A stretch of 64,000 bases of DNA from assembly GCA_951812645.1 (NCBI GenBank), contig CATOSM010000001.1:351560-415559 (forward strand), given 5' to 3'. Shown one piece after another: positions 17,960-25,473 of this stretch. The notes beneath the pieces are model-generated. The model did not search any database and was not told where the DNA came from. It saw only the letters and a list, made by a program, of their open reading frames with translations. The position numbers were made by a program, and so were the translations under genes. Within the stretch, counting starts at the first letter, position 1. Every line of letters begins with the position of its first letter. This DNA is from an uncultured Candidatus Nitrosopumilus sp. Its GTDB lineage: Archaea; Thermoproteota; Nitrososphaeria; Nitrososphaerales; Nitrosopumilaceae.

Positions 17960-18135
17960 TAAACCCCCCTAAAAAATAGGCCAATTAGGCATGATGTGAA
18001 ATTTTCAAAATCAGGCGTTTTGCCGGGGGGTTGAGCACTTGTGCCTACATCCGACATGCAACCCTAATTCCACCCCGCTCTCCCAGCTAAACATGCCCAA
18101 ACTATTATTGCCATGCCTAAAAGCTCAACCCCTTG
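17960..18135. ncRNA. GC-rich intergenic segment with long-range stem; candidate structured RNA
   Basis: In a very AT-rich intergenic stretch, GGGGTTGAGC (18027-18036) is perfectly complementary to GCTCAACCCC (18123-18132). AACCCCCC (17962-17969) can instead pair with GGGGGGTT (18025-18032), so two competing folds are possible. A small hairpin GCACTTGTGC lies inside. No known RNA family was recognised. The strand is not determined. Confidence 0.35.
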
Positions 18136-18244
18136 TTTTTGATCAAAAAATACCAAAAAAATCATGGATTTTGACCCATTTTTCAATACCGAATCATGTA
18201 ATATGATGTCACATCAAACATACAAGTGATTAATACAAAAAAAC

Positions 18245-18472
18245 ATGGATATGGGACCATTATTCAATTTAGAACCAGCATTGATTACTGATTTTATGGA
18301 CTCGTTTTTGGCCATGATCTTCAATGCAGTACAAGAACCAGAATTATAAGAATTGGGAAATGACGTAATTGCAGGATTTGTTAAAGATATCGAAAACAAG
18401 ATTACAAATCAGTTAGGTTACAACCCAACAACTCAAGCCCTATTTTTCTCTCAAACCCCCAAGGGTTTTTGA
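18245..18472 (+). pseudogene. Small decayed gene with an in-frame stop
   Basis: From ATG 18245 the frame reads MDMGPLFNLEPALITDFMDS, then meets TAA near 18347, and continues ELGNDVIAGFVKDIENKIT up to TGA 18470. Both halves have protein-like composition in one frame, so a nonsense mutation is likely. No family recognised. Confidence 0.4.
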
Positions 18473-18532
18473 GCATTTTTTGGCATAATTTGGAGGAGTT
18501 TCAACTATATACCAAAATGATTCACAAAATTC

Positions 18533-19018
18533 ATGGCAAACATGGGGGTTGTGATAGTTATTGGCGCAATTATTACATCAATGGTAGTTGCAAATTTCAT
18601 ATATACACAATATACTACAAATTTCATCGAAACAACAGCGGGTGAAAGAGTGACAGTTGGCCCTGTTGAATACACAGTATCCTTTGAGGGAACCCACGAA
18701 GGAAGTAAAGAAGTGGTTCCAGAGAACACTTTTGTAATGATTGGAATTACTGCAAAAAATATTGGAGATGAAAAAACGCTCTTTTCAGGAGGGCAATTGT
18801 ACATTGTTGATGAAAAAGAGCAGAAACATGAGGCAGTTTATGGAGAGTTCTCATCAAAAGACCTACTGTTAGAATGGATTGAACCAAACAAAGCAGTGGA
18901 GAGAACAACGCAGTTTGATATTCCATTTGATGAAGAAAAACAATACAAAGTAATCATCAGACCGCAAAAAGATCAGTCAACAGTCGATACAGCTTTGATT
19001 TGTATTACAAATTGTTGA
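18533..19018 (+). CDS. Membrane-anchored DUF4352-like extracellular protein
   Basis: 161 residues. An N-terminal helix (about 3-25, VVIVIGAIITSMVVANFIY) anchors a beta-sandwich-like domain. The pattern (ERVTVGPVEYTVSF, then ENTFVMIGITAKNIGDEKT, then FDIPFDEEKQYKVIIRP) fits DUF4352, which is common in secreted lipoproteins and surface proteins. It ends with ICITNC. Function unknown. Confidence 0.65.
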   Translation: MANMGVVIVIGAIITSMVVANFIYTQYTTNFIETTAGERVTVGPVEYTVSFEGTHEGSKEVVPENTFVMIGITAKNIGDEKTLFSGGQLYIVDEKEQKHEAVYGEFSSKDLLLEWIEPNKAVERTTQFDIPFDEEKQYKVIIRPQKDQSTVDTALICITNC

Positions 19019-19120
19019 TCGGAAATTCAAAAAAACCAAAAAAGTGTCAAATTTTTCTATATAATGCGTAGTAATGTGTGACTTTTACCATATAACACAT
19101 ATGATTTTTGCAAAATAGTC

Positions 19121-19387
19121 ATGGCAATATCTAAAGCCAAAAGAGCCGAAGCAGCTAAAAAAGCAGCAAGAACTCGAAAGAGGAACGCAGCTAAAAAAGC
19201 AGCTGAAGCATTAAAGGTCGCAGCAGCACGTAAGAGAAAGGCAGCAGCAACTCGAAGGAAGAATGCAGGTAAAAGTGCAGATCCAAAGAGAAAAACTGCA
19301 GCCAAGCGAAAAGCAGATCCAAAACGCAAAACTGCATCTAAACGCAGAGCAGCTCCAAAGAGAAAGGCAGTTAAACGTCGTCGTTAA
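19121..19387 (+). CDS. Lys/Arg/Ala-rich histone H1-like protein
   Basis: 88 residues made almost only of Ala, Lys and Arg, with repeated units such as AAKKAARTRKR and DPKRKTAAKRK. There is no hydrophobic core, as in H1-tail-like DNA-compaction proteins. The frame is real by codon pattern and a clean ATG. It probably coats nucleic acid; a ribosome-associated role cannot be excluded. The palindromic repeat copy D follows at 19436. Confidence 0.7.
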   Translation: MAISKAKRAEAAKKAARTRKRNAAKKAAEALKVAAARKRKAAATRRKNAGKSADPKRKTAAKRKADPKRKTASKRRAAPKRKAVKRRR

Positions 19388-19435
19388 GCTGTCCAAGCTA
19401 TCTTTTTTAAGATTCACCCTACTGAATGTATTATA

Positions 19436-19460
19436 TTTCTAAATTCGAATTTAGAAACAT
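19436..19460. repeat. Palindromic intergenic repeat, copy D (best preserved)
   Basis: TTCTAAATTCGAATTTAGAA is a perfect 20-bp palindrome, extended by one T/A on each side and followed by ACAT. It lies exactly between two convergent genes, as a bidirectional terminator or boundary element would. Confidence 0.7.
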
Positions 19461-19469
19461 TCTAAATTG

Positions 19470-19910
19470 TTACTCGGACATTTTTAATTTAGGCAAAACA
19501 AAAACTTTGTTTGGTTTTATTTTTAAAATAATTCTTTTTTCATCATCACGTTTGAATGGATAATGTTCACGACCCATGTATTGTTGTGTAAGCTTGTCCG
19601 CATGTTTGTAATCACAATCAGGGATTAATTCTTCAACAACGCCACGAATTGCTGCCATATCTAAAGGATTATCTTTTGACACAACAGAAACTGCAACTCT
19701 AGGATCACGTAAAACATTTTTGTGTTTAATTCTTCCTTCAGCAGTATTAACTAAAACATATCCATCTTCAAAATTAGCCCAAACTGGAGAAACCTGAGGT
19801 GCGCCATCTTTCATTACAGTTGCAATAAAGACAAGGTTTTTTTCTGAGAATAATTTTAGAACTTTATCATCCATATTTTTCACTATTGCAAATTGTTGGT
19901 AATTGTTCAA
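19470..19910 (-). CDS. PPOX-class (pyridoxamine oxidase-like) flavin/F420-binding protein
   Basis: 146 residues. The split-barrel pattern is clear: NLVFIATVMKDGAPQVSPVW, FEDGYVLVNTAEGRIKHKNV, LRDPRVAVSVVSKDNP. The family binds FMN or F420 and reduces varied substrates; archaeal members are often F420-dependent. The true start may be the internal ATG giving MDDKVLKLFSEKN. It overlaps the upstream gene by 44 bp if the longer start is used. Confidence 0.8.
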   Translation of the reverse strand: MNNYQQFAIVKNMDDKVLKLFSEKNLVFIATVMKDGAPQVSPVWANFEDGYVLVNTAEGRIKHKNVLRDPRVAVSVVSKDNPLDMAAIRGVVEELIPDCDYKHADKLTQQYMGREHYPFKRDDEKRIILKIKPNKVFVLPKLKMSE

Positions 19911-20187
19911 TTTTTGTAATTATCTCCAATGTCTTTTGGTTATCTTTTTCCTGCATTGCGACAGAAAAATCATGACCGAGTTTTATTGCCTCAGGTGAAA
20001 GATCCTTTATGGACTCTAGATCCTTTCCTTCAAGACGGATTCTCTCACCAATTGTACATATTTTCCAATTATTATACATGCTCTGATGTTCAGAACCAAG
20101 CTCATTTTGAACTTGTTCTCTCCAATGCGTTAAAGTCATCTTCTCTATGAGGTCCTCTGTTTTCTGGCTGCAAAACACCCGTACCAT
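19867..20187 (-). CDS. Hypothetical protein upstream of the PPOX gene
   Basis: 106 residues, or about 90 from the internal ATG (MTLTHWREQVQNELG). Helical and acidic, with no known motif. It runs in the same direction as, and overlaps, the PPOX gene, so the two are probably co-transcribed. Confidence 0.5.
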   Translation of the reverse strand: MVRVFCSQKTEDLIEKMTLTHWREQVQNELGSEHQSMYNNWKICTIGERIRLEGKDLESIKDLSPEAIKLGHDFSVAMQEKDNQKTLEIITKIEQLPTICNSEKYG

Positions 20188-20260
20188 GCAAGAATTACCC
20201 TACATGAAGTATTTTTCCTTTATTGCAGATATATTGTGCCATGCAAGGACTGCTCATTTG

Positions 20261-20442
20261 CATATGCCTGCGGCACTACTGCAATGATTCCAGGCAATAT
20301 AATTCCTGATGTCTTCTTGTCTTTTATTTGAGGTGACCTGCACGATACTAGTAAATCTCATCGTCAGTATGTCATCACATACAGGTTGGCAAAAGGGGAA
20401 AACATACTGCCGTACCTTGGGGCCATGGAGTATGATTTCTAG
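20261..20442 (+). pseudogene. Possible broken ORF abutting the beta-helix gene
   Basis: One plus-strand frame reads GTTAMIPGNIIPDVFLSFI, a stop, then GDLHDTSKSHRQYVITYRLA and ENILPYLGAMEYDF before a TAG next to the convergent gene end. The composition is protein-like and GC-rich, so it may be the tail of a decayed gene from the same foreign segment. Weak evidence. Confidence 0.25.
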
Positions 20443-22211
20443 CTGCAGGTTGCAGAATACGTTACGGATTCCGTGATGGTGACATCAGGTCCCGTTGCAA
20501 CGCCGGTAAGGTCAAGCACAAAGCCGACCTCTGCAGAATCAGGGGATCCTGAGGCTGGAAGCACGTTTGATCCGGTAAAGTCGGTATCATCAAAGTTGAC
20601 GCCGTTTGGATCAGCGGTGATAGGAGTATAGGATATCGCATCGCCGACATTAGTGCCGACCCTGGATACGGCATCAAAAAGGGCAGAGCCGTCAGGCTTT
20701 TGCCATCCGGTAGAGGTAAACTTTATTGATCCAAGATCCTGGTTGCCGGCATTTTTGATTTGGTTTTGTATAATACTGGACGTGGTGCCGTATTTTGCGT
20801 CTGCAAAGTCCATGATGTAGGTTCCAAGGGATATGGAGCACACATCTGAAACGTCAAGGTCCGCAGTTGACTTTTGTACCGTGCCTGTTTCATCATCTAC
20901 GAGCACCTTGAGTTCGGGATCACTATAGTAGGGATTGTAATGTATGTTGCCTTTTGATACTGCGGCAAAGCTGGGTTGTGAATCCCCGTAATAGTTGTGC
21001 GTTGCGACAAGAACATAGTCTGCAAGGGCATTGATGATGTGAAATGTCAAGTCAGTAAACTTGCCGTTTGTTATGGATACATCTACCGTGCCATCAGCGA
21101 CATTGGAAGTGCCGTTTCCTTTGATTATGAATCCCGTAGTGTTACCAGTAATGGTATCACCCTTGGAGTCAAAGTCATACGTGTGGCGCCCGTCCGGATG
21201 GCAGATATTCATCTCCACACCAAAAAGACCTAATGAAAACGTGTTACCGCGGGATATCACATTGATGCCAATCGGATTGGCGCTATCCCCCTGATAGGAA
21301 TGAGGGCCACAAAAACCATTGGCAACTATAAGTGCCACATTAGATCCATTGACCACATTATCGGTTATCGTGTTTGTAACGTTTATTCCACCATTTTGTA
21401 ACGGTGCACCGTTTTCTGGGATGATTTGCATTGCACCAGAACGAGAATTATCAATTACTGCAAATTTGTTGTAGCCAATAAACGTATTGCCGGTTGCATT
21501 AGCTGAGGCCAGGCGTGCTGTCTGGAGTCCATAGCCAAATCCTAAAGGAGTTAAAGTGCTGCCTTCCAGCGTCACATGTACAAAGCCTACAGCATATACC
21601 CCGATTCTTCCATGAGAAGAGATCTCAGTCTTTGATATGGTAAATTCGGCCCTGTTGTCCTTGTCATATGCGGTGTTATCAGATGTTGCAATGTATATCA
21701 TGACGTTTTGATATGTCGGTCTTACAGACGGATCCTCAAAGCCTCTGAATGTGCTTGACTTTATGGTTCCCTCAGAGTCTAAGATCAAAAGGCCTGCTGT
21801 CCTATCAGCCGCTGCAATGCCTGACATGTCAAATATCAGGTTATCAATGGCCAGATCGGCAGAGGATGTAACATTGTGTCCAAGGTGTGCAATACGGCGA
21901 ATGTCTTCTCCAAAGATATCAGGCGTTCCATCTATTGTTGATGTCGGTCTTATGGTTGCAGGGTTTGCAGGATCTGCGCTTGTCAGCCTGAGATTGTTCT
22001 TGTTGACAATCTCCAGATTTACATCATAGGTTCCTGTGGCAAACATTATCACATCGCCGTCTGCCGCATCTGCAATCTTTTGATTGATTGCAGCTGCGTC
22101 ATCAGATGCGGGTACTGCAACATCAGCAGCATGTGCGGAGGGAACCGCAACCAGCACGGCCAGTGCCGCAATCATAAATATCGTATATTGTAAGGTGTTG
22201 AATTTTCTCAT
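20439..22211 (-). CDS. Secreted right-handed beta-helix (pectate-lyase-like) protein
   Basis: 590 residues from ATG 22211, chosen because a clear signal peptide follows (MRKFNTLQYTIFMIAALAVL...AHAAD). The middle (about 30-430) has the short repeating turns of a parallel beta-helix (SSADLAIDNLIFDM, NITDNVVNGSNVALIVANG, GDTITGNTTGFIIKGNG). The C-terminal ~140 residues form a separate beta-rich domain ending YSATCS. Such proteins bind or cut polysaccharides, but no catalytic residue can be assigned. Base composition is visibly GC-richer than neighbours, which suggests recent acquisition. IS debris lies upstream. Confidence 0.78.
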   Translation of the reverse strand: MRKFNTLQYTIFMIAALAVLVAVPSAHAADVAVPASDDAAAINQKIADAADGDVIMFATGTYDVNLEIVNKNNLRLTSADPANPATIRPTSTIDGTPDIFGEDIRRIAHLGHNVTSSADLAIDNLIFDMSGIAAADRTAGLLILDSEGTIKSSTFRGFEDPSVRPTYQNVMIYIATSDNTAYDKDNRAEFTISKTEISSHGRIGVYAVGFVHVTLEGSTLTPLGFGYGLQTARLASANATGNTFIGYNKFAVIDNSRSGAMQIIPENGAPLQNGGINVTNTITDNVVNGSNVALIVANGFCGPHSYQGDSANPIGINVISRGNTFSLGLFGVEMNICHPDGRHTYDFDSKGDTITGNTTGFIIKGNGTSNVADGTVDVSITNGKFTDLTFHIINALADYVLVATHNYYGDSQPSFAAVSKGNIHYNPYYSDPELKVLVDDETGTVQKSTADLDVSDVCSISLGTYIMDFADAKYGTTSSIIQNQIKNAGNQDLGSIKFTSTGWQKPDGSALFDAVSRVGTNVGDAISYTPITADPNGVNFDDTDFTGSNVLPASGSPDSAEVGFVLDLTGVATGPDVTITESVTYSATCS

Positions 22212-22489
22212 GGAATACCTGTGATCAGGGGGATTAATAAACTGTGGGTTCTGCAGAGGCTGTTTGTTTTTGATCCAACTGCGGGTGCATTCTAGCTGAT
22301 CTACAGGGATGCAGATTTTGCCACCAGGTATGAAATCGTCTTGCATTTGGGATTAGGTATTTTCTGCATTCAAGATAATGTTTAGTAAGCATATGAGATC
22401 GCACAAAAGAGAAAACATGATTCATGAGTTGAAAACGAAAGTTTGTCTGTCCAATAAAATGATTGCAATGTAGTAGAATCAGGGTAAAA

Positions 22490-22633
22490 CAAGATTTGTC
22501 GTAGAACGGTTCTTTGCATGGCTCAAGTGCGGACTTCGCAGGACGGCAGTCAGACACGAAGGGAACTGACAACTGTCTCGGGTTTGTGCATCTGGCATGC
22601 ATCATGATGTATTGGATGGTTTTAGGATAAGTT
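22490..22633 (+). mobile_element. 3'-end remnant of the IS5-type element
   Basis: About 144 bp nearly identical to the last part of the IS copies at 3788 and 25395. It encodes the DDE Glu region (VERFFAWLKCGLRRTAV) and ends with the terminal repeat GGTTTTAGGATAAGTT. The rest of the element is gone. An antisense ORF over it is a shadow. Confidence 0.85.
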
Positions 22634-22654
22634 CGAAATACTTGGGTTTGACGA

Positions 22655-23179
22655 TTATTTTTTGTCCGAATTTTCAAACACATTTGTCATGGCACGATTC
22701 ATTATTTCCATAACCAAATATTGCGAATACTCTGCTGATTTTTTTCCTTTAGTTTTTGCAGTTTTTGGAGCTAATCCTTTGAGGATTTTTTCGATTTTGT
22801 TTGATGTATTATCTATGATTTTAGAGTATTGAGATTCAAAATCATCAGGGGCTTGAAAGTCAAGTAGTTTTGTGGACGTGCCATAGAATTTCGTTATTGC
22901 TCCTCTGGATTCTTCTATTCTTACAATTTCAATTAGACCAGATTCTTTGAGAATCTCTAAGTGATGTCGTACAGTGGTTAATGCTTTTTTGTGTCCTACC
23001 TTTTTGAGGGCGGTAGCGATTTGGTCTGCAGACATTGCTTGTCGATATAGAATCGACATAACCTTTGCTCGAGCAGGGTCTTCTATTGCGCGTGCATGTT
23101 CGGTGCTTGTCGTAACAATACGATTGACTTTGATTTGTTTTTCTAACAGAGTAGACATACAAAGAGTAGATTTGAACAT
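22655..23179 (-). CDS. ArsR-type winged-helix transcriptional regulator
   Basis: 174 residues; the start may be the internal ATG at 23158 (MSTLLEKQIKVNRIV). The winged-helix domain is at about 25-105: IEDPARAKVMSILYRQAMSA, then a recognition helix in KKALTTVRHHLEILKESGLI and a wing (VRIEESRGAITKFYGTS). The C-terminus is helical and basic. No metal-binding Cys motif is seen. Its stop is 22 bp from an IS end. The targets are unknown; the AT-rich upstream region with an inverted repeat may be its own operator. Confidence 0.78.
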   Translation of the reverse strand: MFKSTLCMSTLLEKQIKVNRIVTTSTEHARAIEDPARAKVMSILYRQAMSADQIATALKKVGHKKALTTVRHHLEILKESGLIEIVRIEESRGAITKFYGTSTKLLDFQAPDDFESQYSKIIDNTSNKIEKILKGLAPKTAKTKGKKSAEYSQYLVMEIMNRAMTNVFENSDKK

Positions 23180-23296
23180 GATCTAAAAGATCCTTGTATC
23201 ACATTTTTTTGTCTAATCGCATTAATTTTTTTTCACAATCAAAAATATGATACCATTATGATATTGGTTATAACCACTATCAAATTCATAGTAGCT

Positions 23297-23377
23297 GTTA
23301 CAATAAAACTAGCAACATATCCAATAATAGTGATAGTAGTACTATTAATATAGTATAGATGGAAGTTTTATTGTAAC
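23297..23377. repeat. 14-bp inverted repeat in the 349-bp gap between the regulator and purC
   Basis: GTTACAATAAAACT (23297-23310) and AGTTTTATTGTAAC (23364-23377) are exact inverted copies, separated by 53 bp of AT-rich sequence that is itself partly symmetric (ATAGTAGTACTATT). It is either a regulatory hairpin or operator pair, or a very small inverted-repeat element. Nothing else is seen in this gap. Confidence 0.6.
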
Positions 23378-23528
23378 GGCATGAGAAATATTGTAAAATA
23401 TCAAAAAATGACTATTCTGGGAGAACATATCGGCAAATCAGCAAGGTAGGGCCTGTTTTGTGAAAATGTCAAAAACATAATTCAAGTTAAACGTTAGCTA
23501 CCAGTCAACAAAGAATCAACAATTAGGA

Positions 23529-24353
23529 TTACAGGGAATTACCTGCAAGTTTTTCATATGCTGTAACATATCGTCGGGTCATCTTTGAAATAATATCTTC
23601 AGGAATCAAAGGAGCAACGGGTTCTTTACCTGCATCTCTATCATCATCAAATTGTTTATGATATCCATTTGCAGTTAGCCAATCACGTAACAGTTGTTTG
23701 TCATATGCCTCTTGTATTTTTCCGACCTCAAAGGTATCCTTAGGCCATAAACGATACTCATCAGGACCAATTGAGTCACCTAGCGTGATATTGCCATCAA
23801 GTAACCCAAACTCTAATTTCAAATCAGCCAAAATAAATCCAGCATCATCTGCAACTTTGGCCATCTTCTTGTAAATGTCAATTGAAGTTTTTTCTAACCA
23901 AGAATATTGTCCCTCAGTAACTAAATTCATCTCCAGTGCTTTTGACTTGTTAATCGGAATGTCATGTTCTGATTTTGTGGTAGGATCAAAAATAGGCTCA
24001 GGTAACTTTGCAGCTAGTGTGGTATCAGATCCTTCAGGTACTGAGACTTCGCCTTTTTTCCATCTACTCACCAGACTGCCATAAAAATAGCCACGTACTA
24101 CACACTCAATTGGCAACATTTGCATTTTTTTAACAACAATTTCAGTATCAGATTGTCTTTTGACAAAATGGTTAGGAACAGATAGTTCATTGAACCAAAA
24201 TTCTGCAAATTTACACAAGACTTCGCCTTTTTTTGGAATACCTTGCTTGAACTTTACATCATAAGCTGATACCCTATCTGAAAATTTGAACAAGATACTT
24301 GCCTCATCTACATCATAAAGATCCTTTACTTTACCGCTAGTAAGAAATTTCAA
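23529..24353 (-). CDS. purC: SAICAR synthetase
   Basis: 274 residues. The N-terminal ATP-binding strand pair ([29 protein letters not shown]), the motif [15 protein letters not shown], and [21 protein letters not shown] with the catalytic acidic residues are all present. The enzyme joins CAIR and aspartate using ATP in purine biosynthesis. It is separated from the other pur genes by about 2.4 kb of decayed and IS sequence. Confidence 0.95.
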   Translation of the reverse strand: MKFLTSGKVKDLYDVDEASILFKFSDRVSAYDVKFKQGIPKKGEVLCKFAEFWFNELSVPNHFVKRQSDTEIVVKKMQMLPIECVVRGYFYGSLVSRWKKGEVSVPEGSDTTLAAKLPEPIFDPTTKSEHDIPINKSKALEMNLVTEGQYSWLEKTSIDIYKKMAKVADDAGFILADLKLEFGLLDGNITLGDSIGPDEYRLWPKDTFEVGKIQEAYDKQLLRDWLTANGYHKQFDDDRDAGKEPVAPLIPEDIISKMTRRYVTAYEKLAGNSL

Positions 24354-24432
24354 ACAATTATGCCTACTTTTGATAGAATTTAACTGCTAGGTACAAAACC
24401 AATAAGGGATATGCCATATTTGTGAAATTAGA

Positions 24433-24606
24433 ATGGATATGAGCAATCTTGACGAGTCAATAGGTAAAATTTTACTTGAATTACAAAAAGATGATCCAGA
24501 CACATTCAAAAAATTAATGAAAAAAGCCCAAAATGAAGATCCAGAGCTATTTGATGATGGCATAGATGCAGAAAATAAAGAAATTGAAGAGTATAACAAA
24601 AAATAG
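24433..24606 (+). CDS. Small acidic hypothetical protein
   Basis: 57 residues (MDMSNLDESIGKILLELQKD...), acidic and helical (DDPDTFKKLMKKAQNEDPELFDD). It is divergent from purC. Composition and a clean frame favour a real gene over the antisense frame. Function unknown. Confidence 0.5.
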   Translation: MDMSNLDESIGKILLELQKDDPDTFKKLMKKAQNEDPELFDDGIDAENKEIEEYNKK

Positions 24607-24786
24607 ATGAAAATTAACAAACTATATAGAAATCATAAAAGACAAGATCTAATTACCTAATCCCCTTATTTGAATAATTTTATATATAGAATATGAAATA
24701 CTATGAATTTGATTTCATTGAATGTTATGATGACGATGATTATGACTTTGATGATGAATAAAATTACTGAAAATTATTTTTACTAA

Positions 24787-25394
24787 TCAATTAACGGACT
24801 TTATTGTTTCACAGTCTGCAGCTGTAGCATCAGTTCCTCGTCCGTCATTAGCGATGTCAATTCCATCGCCACAAGATAATGCATCATTGTCATTATTACC
24901 TTTCAAGTTATCGTTGCCAGTTTCACCAAATATAGAATCAGCCTTTTCCACCTCGAAGTTGATCATCACTTTCGCCATCATAAAGTACATCATCATTATT
25001 TCCACCTAAAATCAAATCATTGCCACCATTACCAAATAGTTGATCATTGCCGCTACCTCCAATTACACAATCATTGCCTTTTCTTGAACGGATTTCATTT
25101 CCAGCATCTGATGCCAAAATTAAATCATCACCATCAGTACCGCCTATTCCAGTACCGCCAAGACGCCCATCATTGTTATTTATCCCATTGTAAAGTACAC
25201 TGGAAATTAATTCGCCAATATTCATATCATTGCAAAATAATGCATTGGTTTCAACTTCAAAGGATGTAGCATGTGCAGTGTAGTAAGTAGCATGTGCAGT
25301 GTAGTAAGTAGCATGTGCAGTGTAGTAATCAGCAGTTGCAGTATAGGTTCACAATTCAGCCCACGGTGAACCTTCAATAACGAATTGTATTGAC
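24787..25394 (-). pseudogene. Truncated RTX-type (calcium-binding repeat) secreted protein
   Basis: The minus strand encodes glycine/aspartate nonapeptide-like repeats (GGTGIGGTDGDDLILASDA, NDCVIGGSGNDQLFGNGG, GNDNLKGNNDNDALSCGDG) ending DATAADCETIKSVN. One frameshift near 24960 splits it. Upstream, an in-frame TGA follows IEGSPWAEL, and a YYTAHAT tandem repeat lies before the RTX part. The 5' end is cut off by IS copy 2 at 25395. RTX repeats fold on calcium after secretion. Confidence 0.75.
25266..25328. repeat. 21-bp tandem repeat, three perfect copies
   Basis: The unit GTAGCATGTGCAGTGTAGTAA is repeated three times without change, with a degraded fourth. On the minus strand it codes for YYTAHAT repeats in the RTX pseudogene. 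There are no spacers, so it is not a CRISPR array. Confidence 0.9.
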
Positions 25395-25473
25395 AACTCA
25401 TCCTAAAACCGATCATTTTGTAAATAATTCATGACGATCGGGATCCAAGAATGACCCTGCCGATGTATCCTTC

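Noticed and set aside
18076..18090. TTAGCTGGGAGAGCG on the minus strand, like a tRNA D arm
   Set aside because: No acceptor stem, anticodon arm or T arm of proper length can be drawn around it.
22234..22683. 149-codon minus-strand ORF
   Set aside because: It runs antisense through the IS remnant and the ArsR gene end; composition is Cys/His-rich in the way of shadow frames.
24387..24620. 77-codon Ser/Ile-rich minus-strand ORF
   Set aside because: Antisense to the small acidic protein at 24433-24606, whose composition is far more protein-like.
24693..24761. 22-codon acidic ORF after a TATA-like TTTATATATA
   Set aside because: The TATA box would place the transcript start inside the ORF, and there is no other support.
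25266..25328. Short tandem repeats that might be read as a CRISPR array
   Set aside because: Units are 21 bp, head to tail, without spacers, and encode YYTAHAT repeats in the RTX pseudogene.
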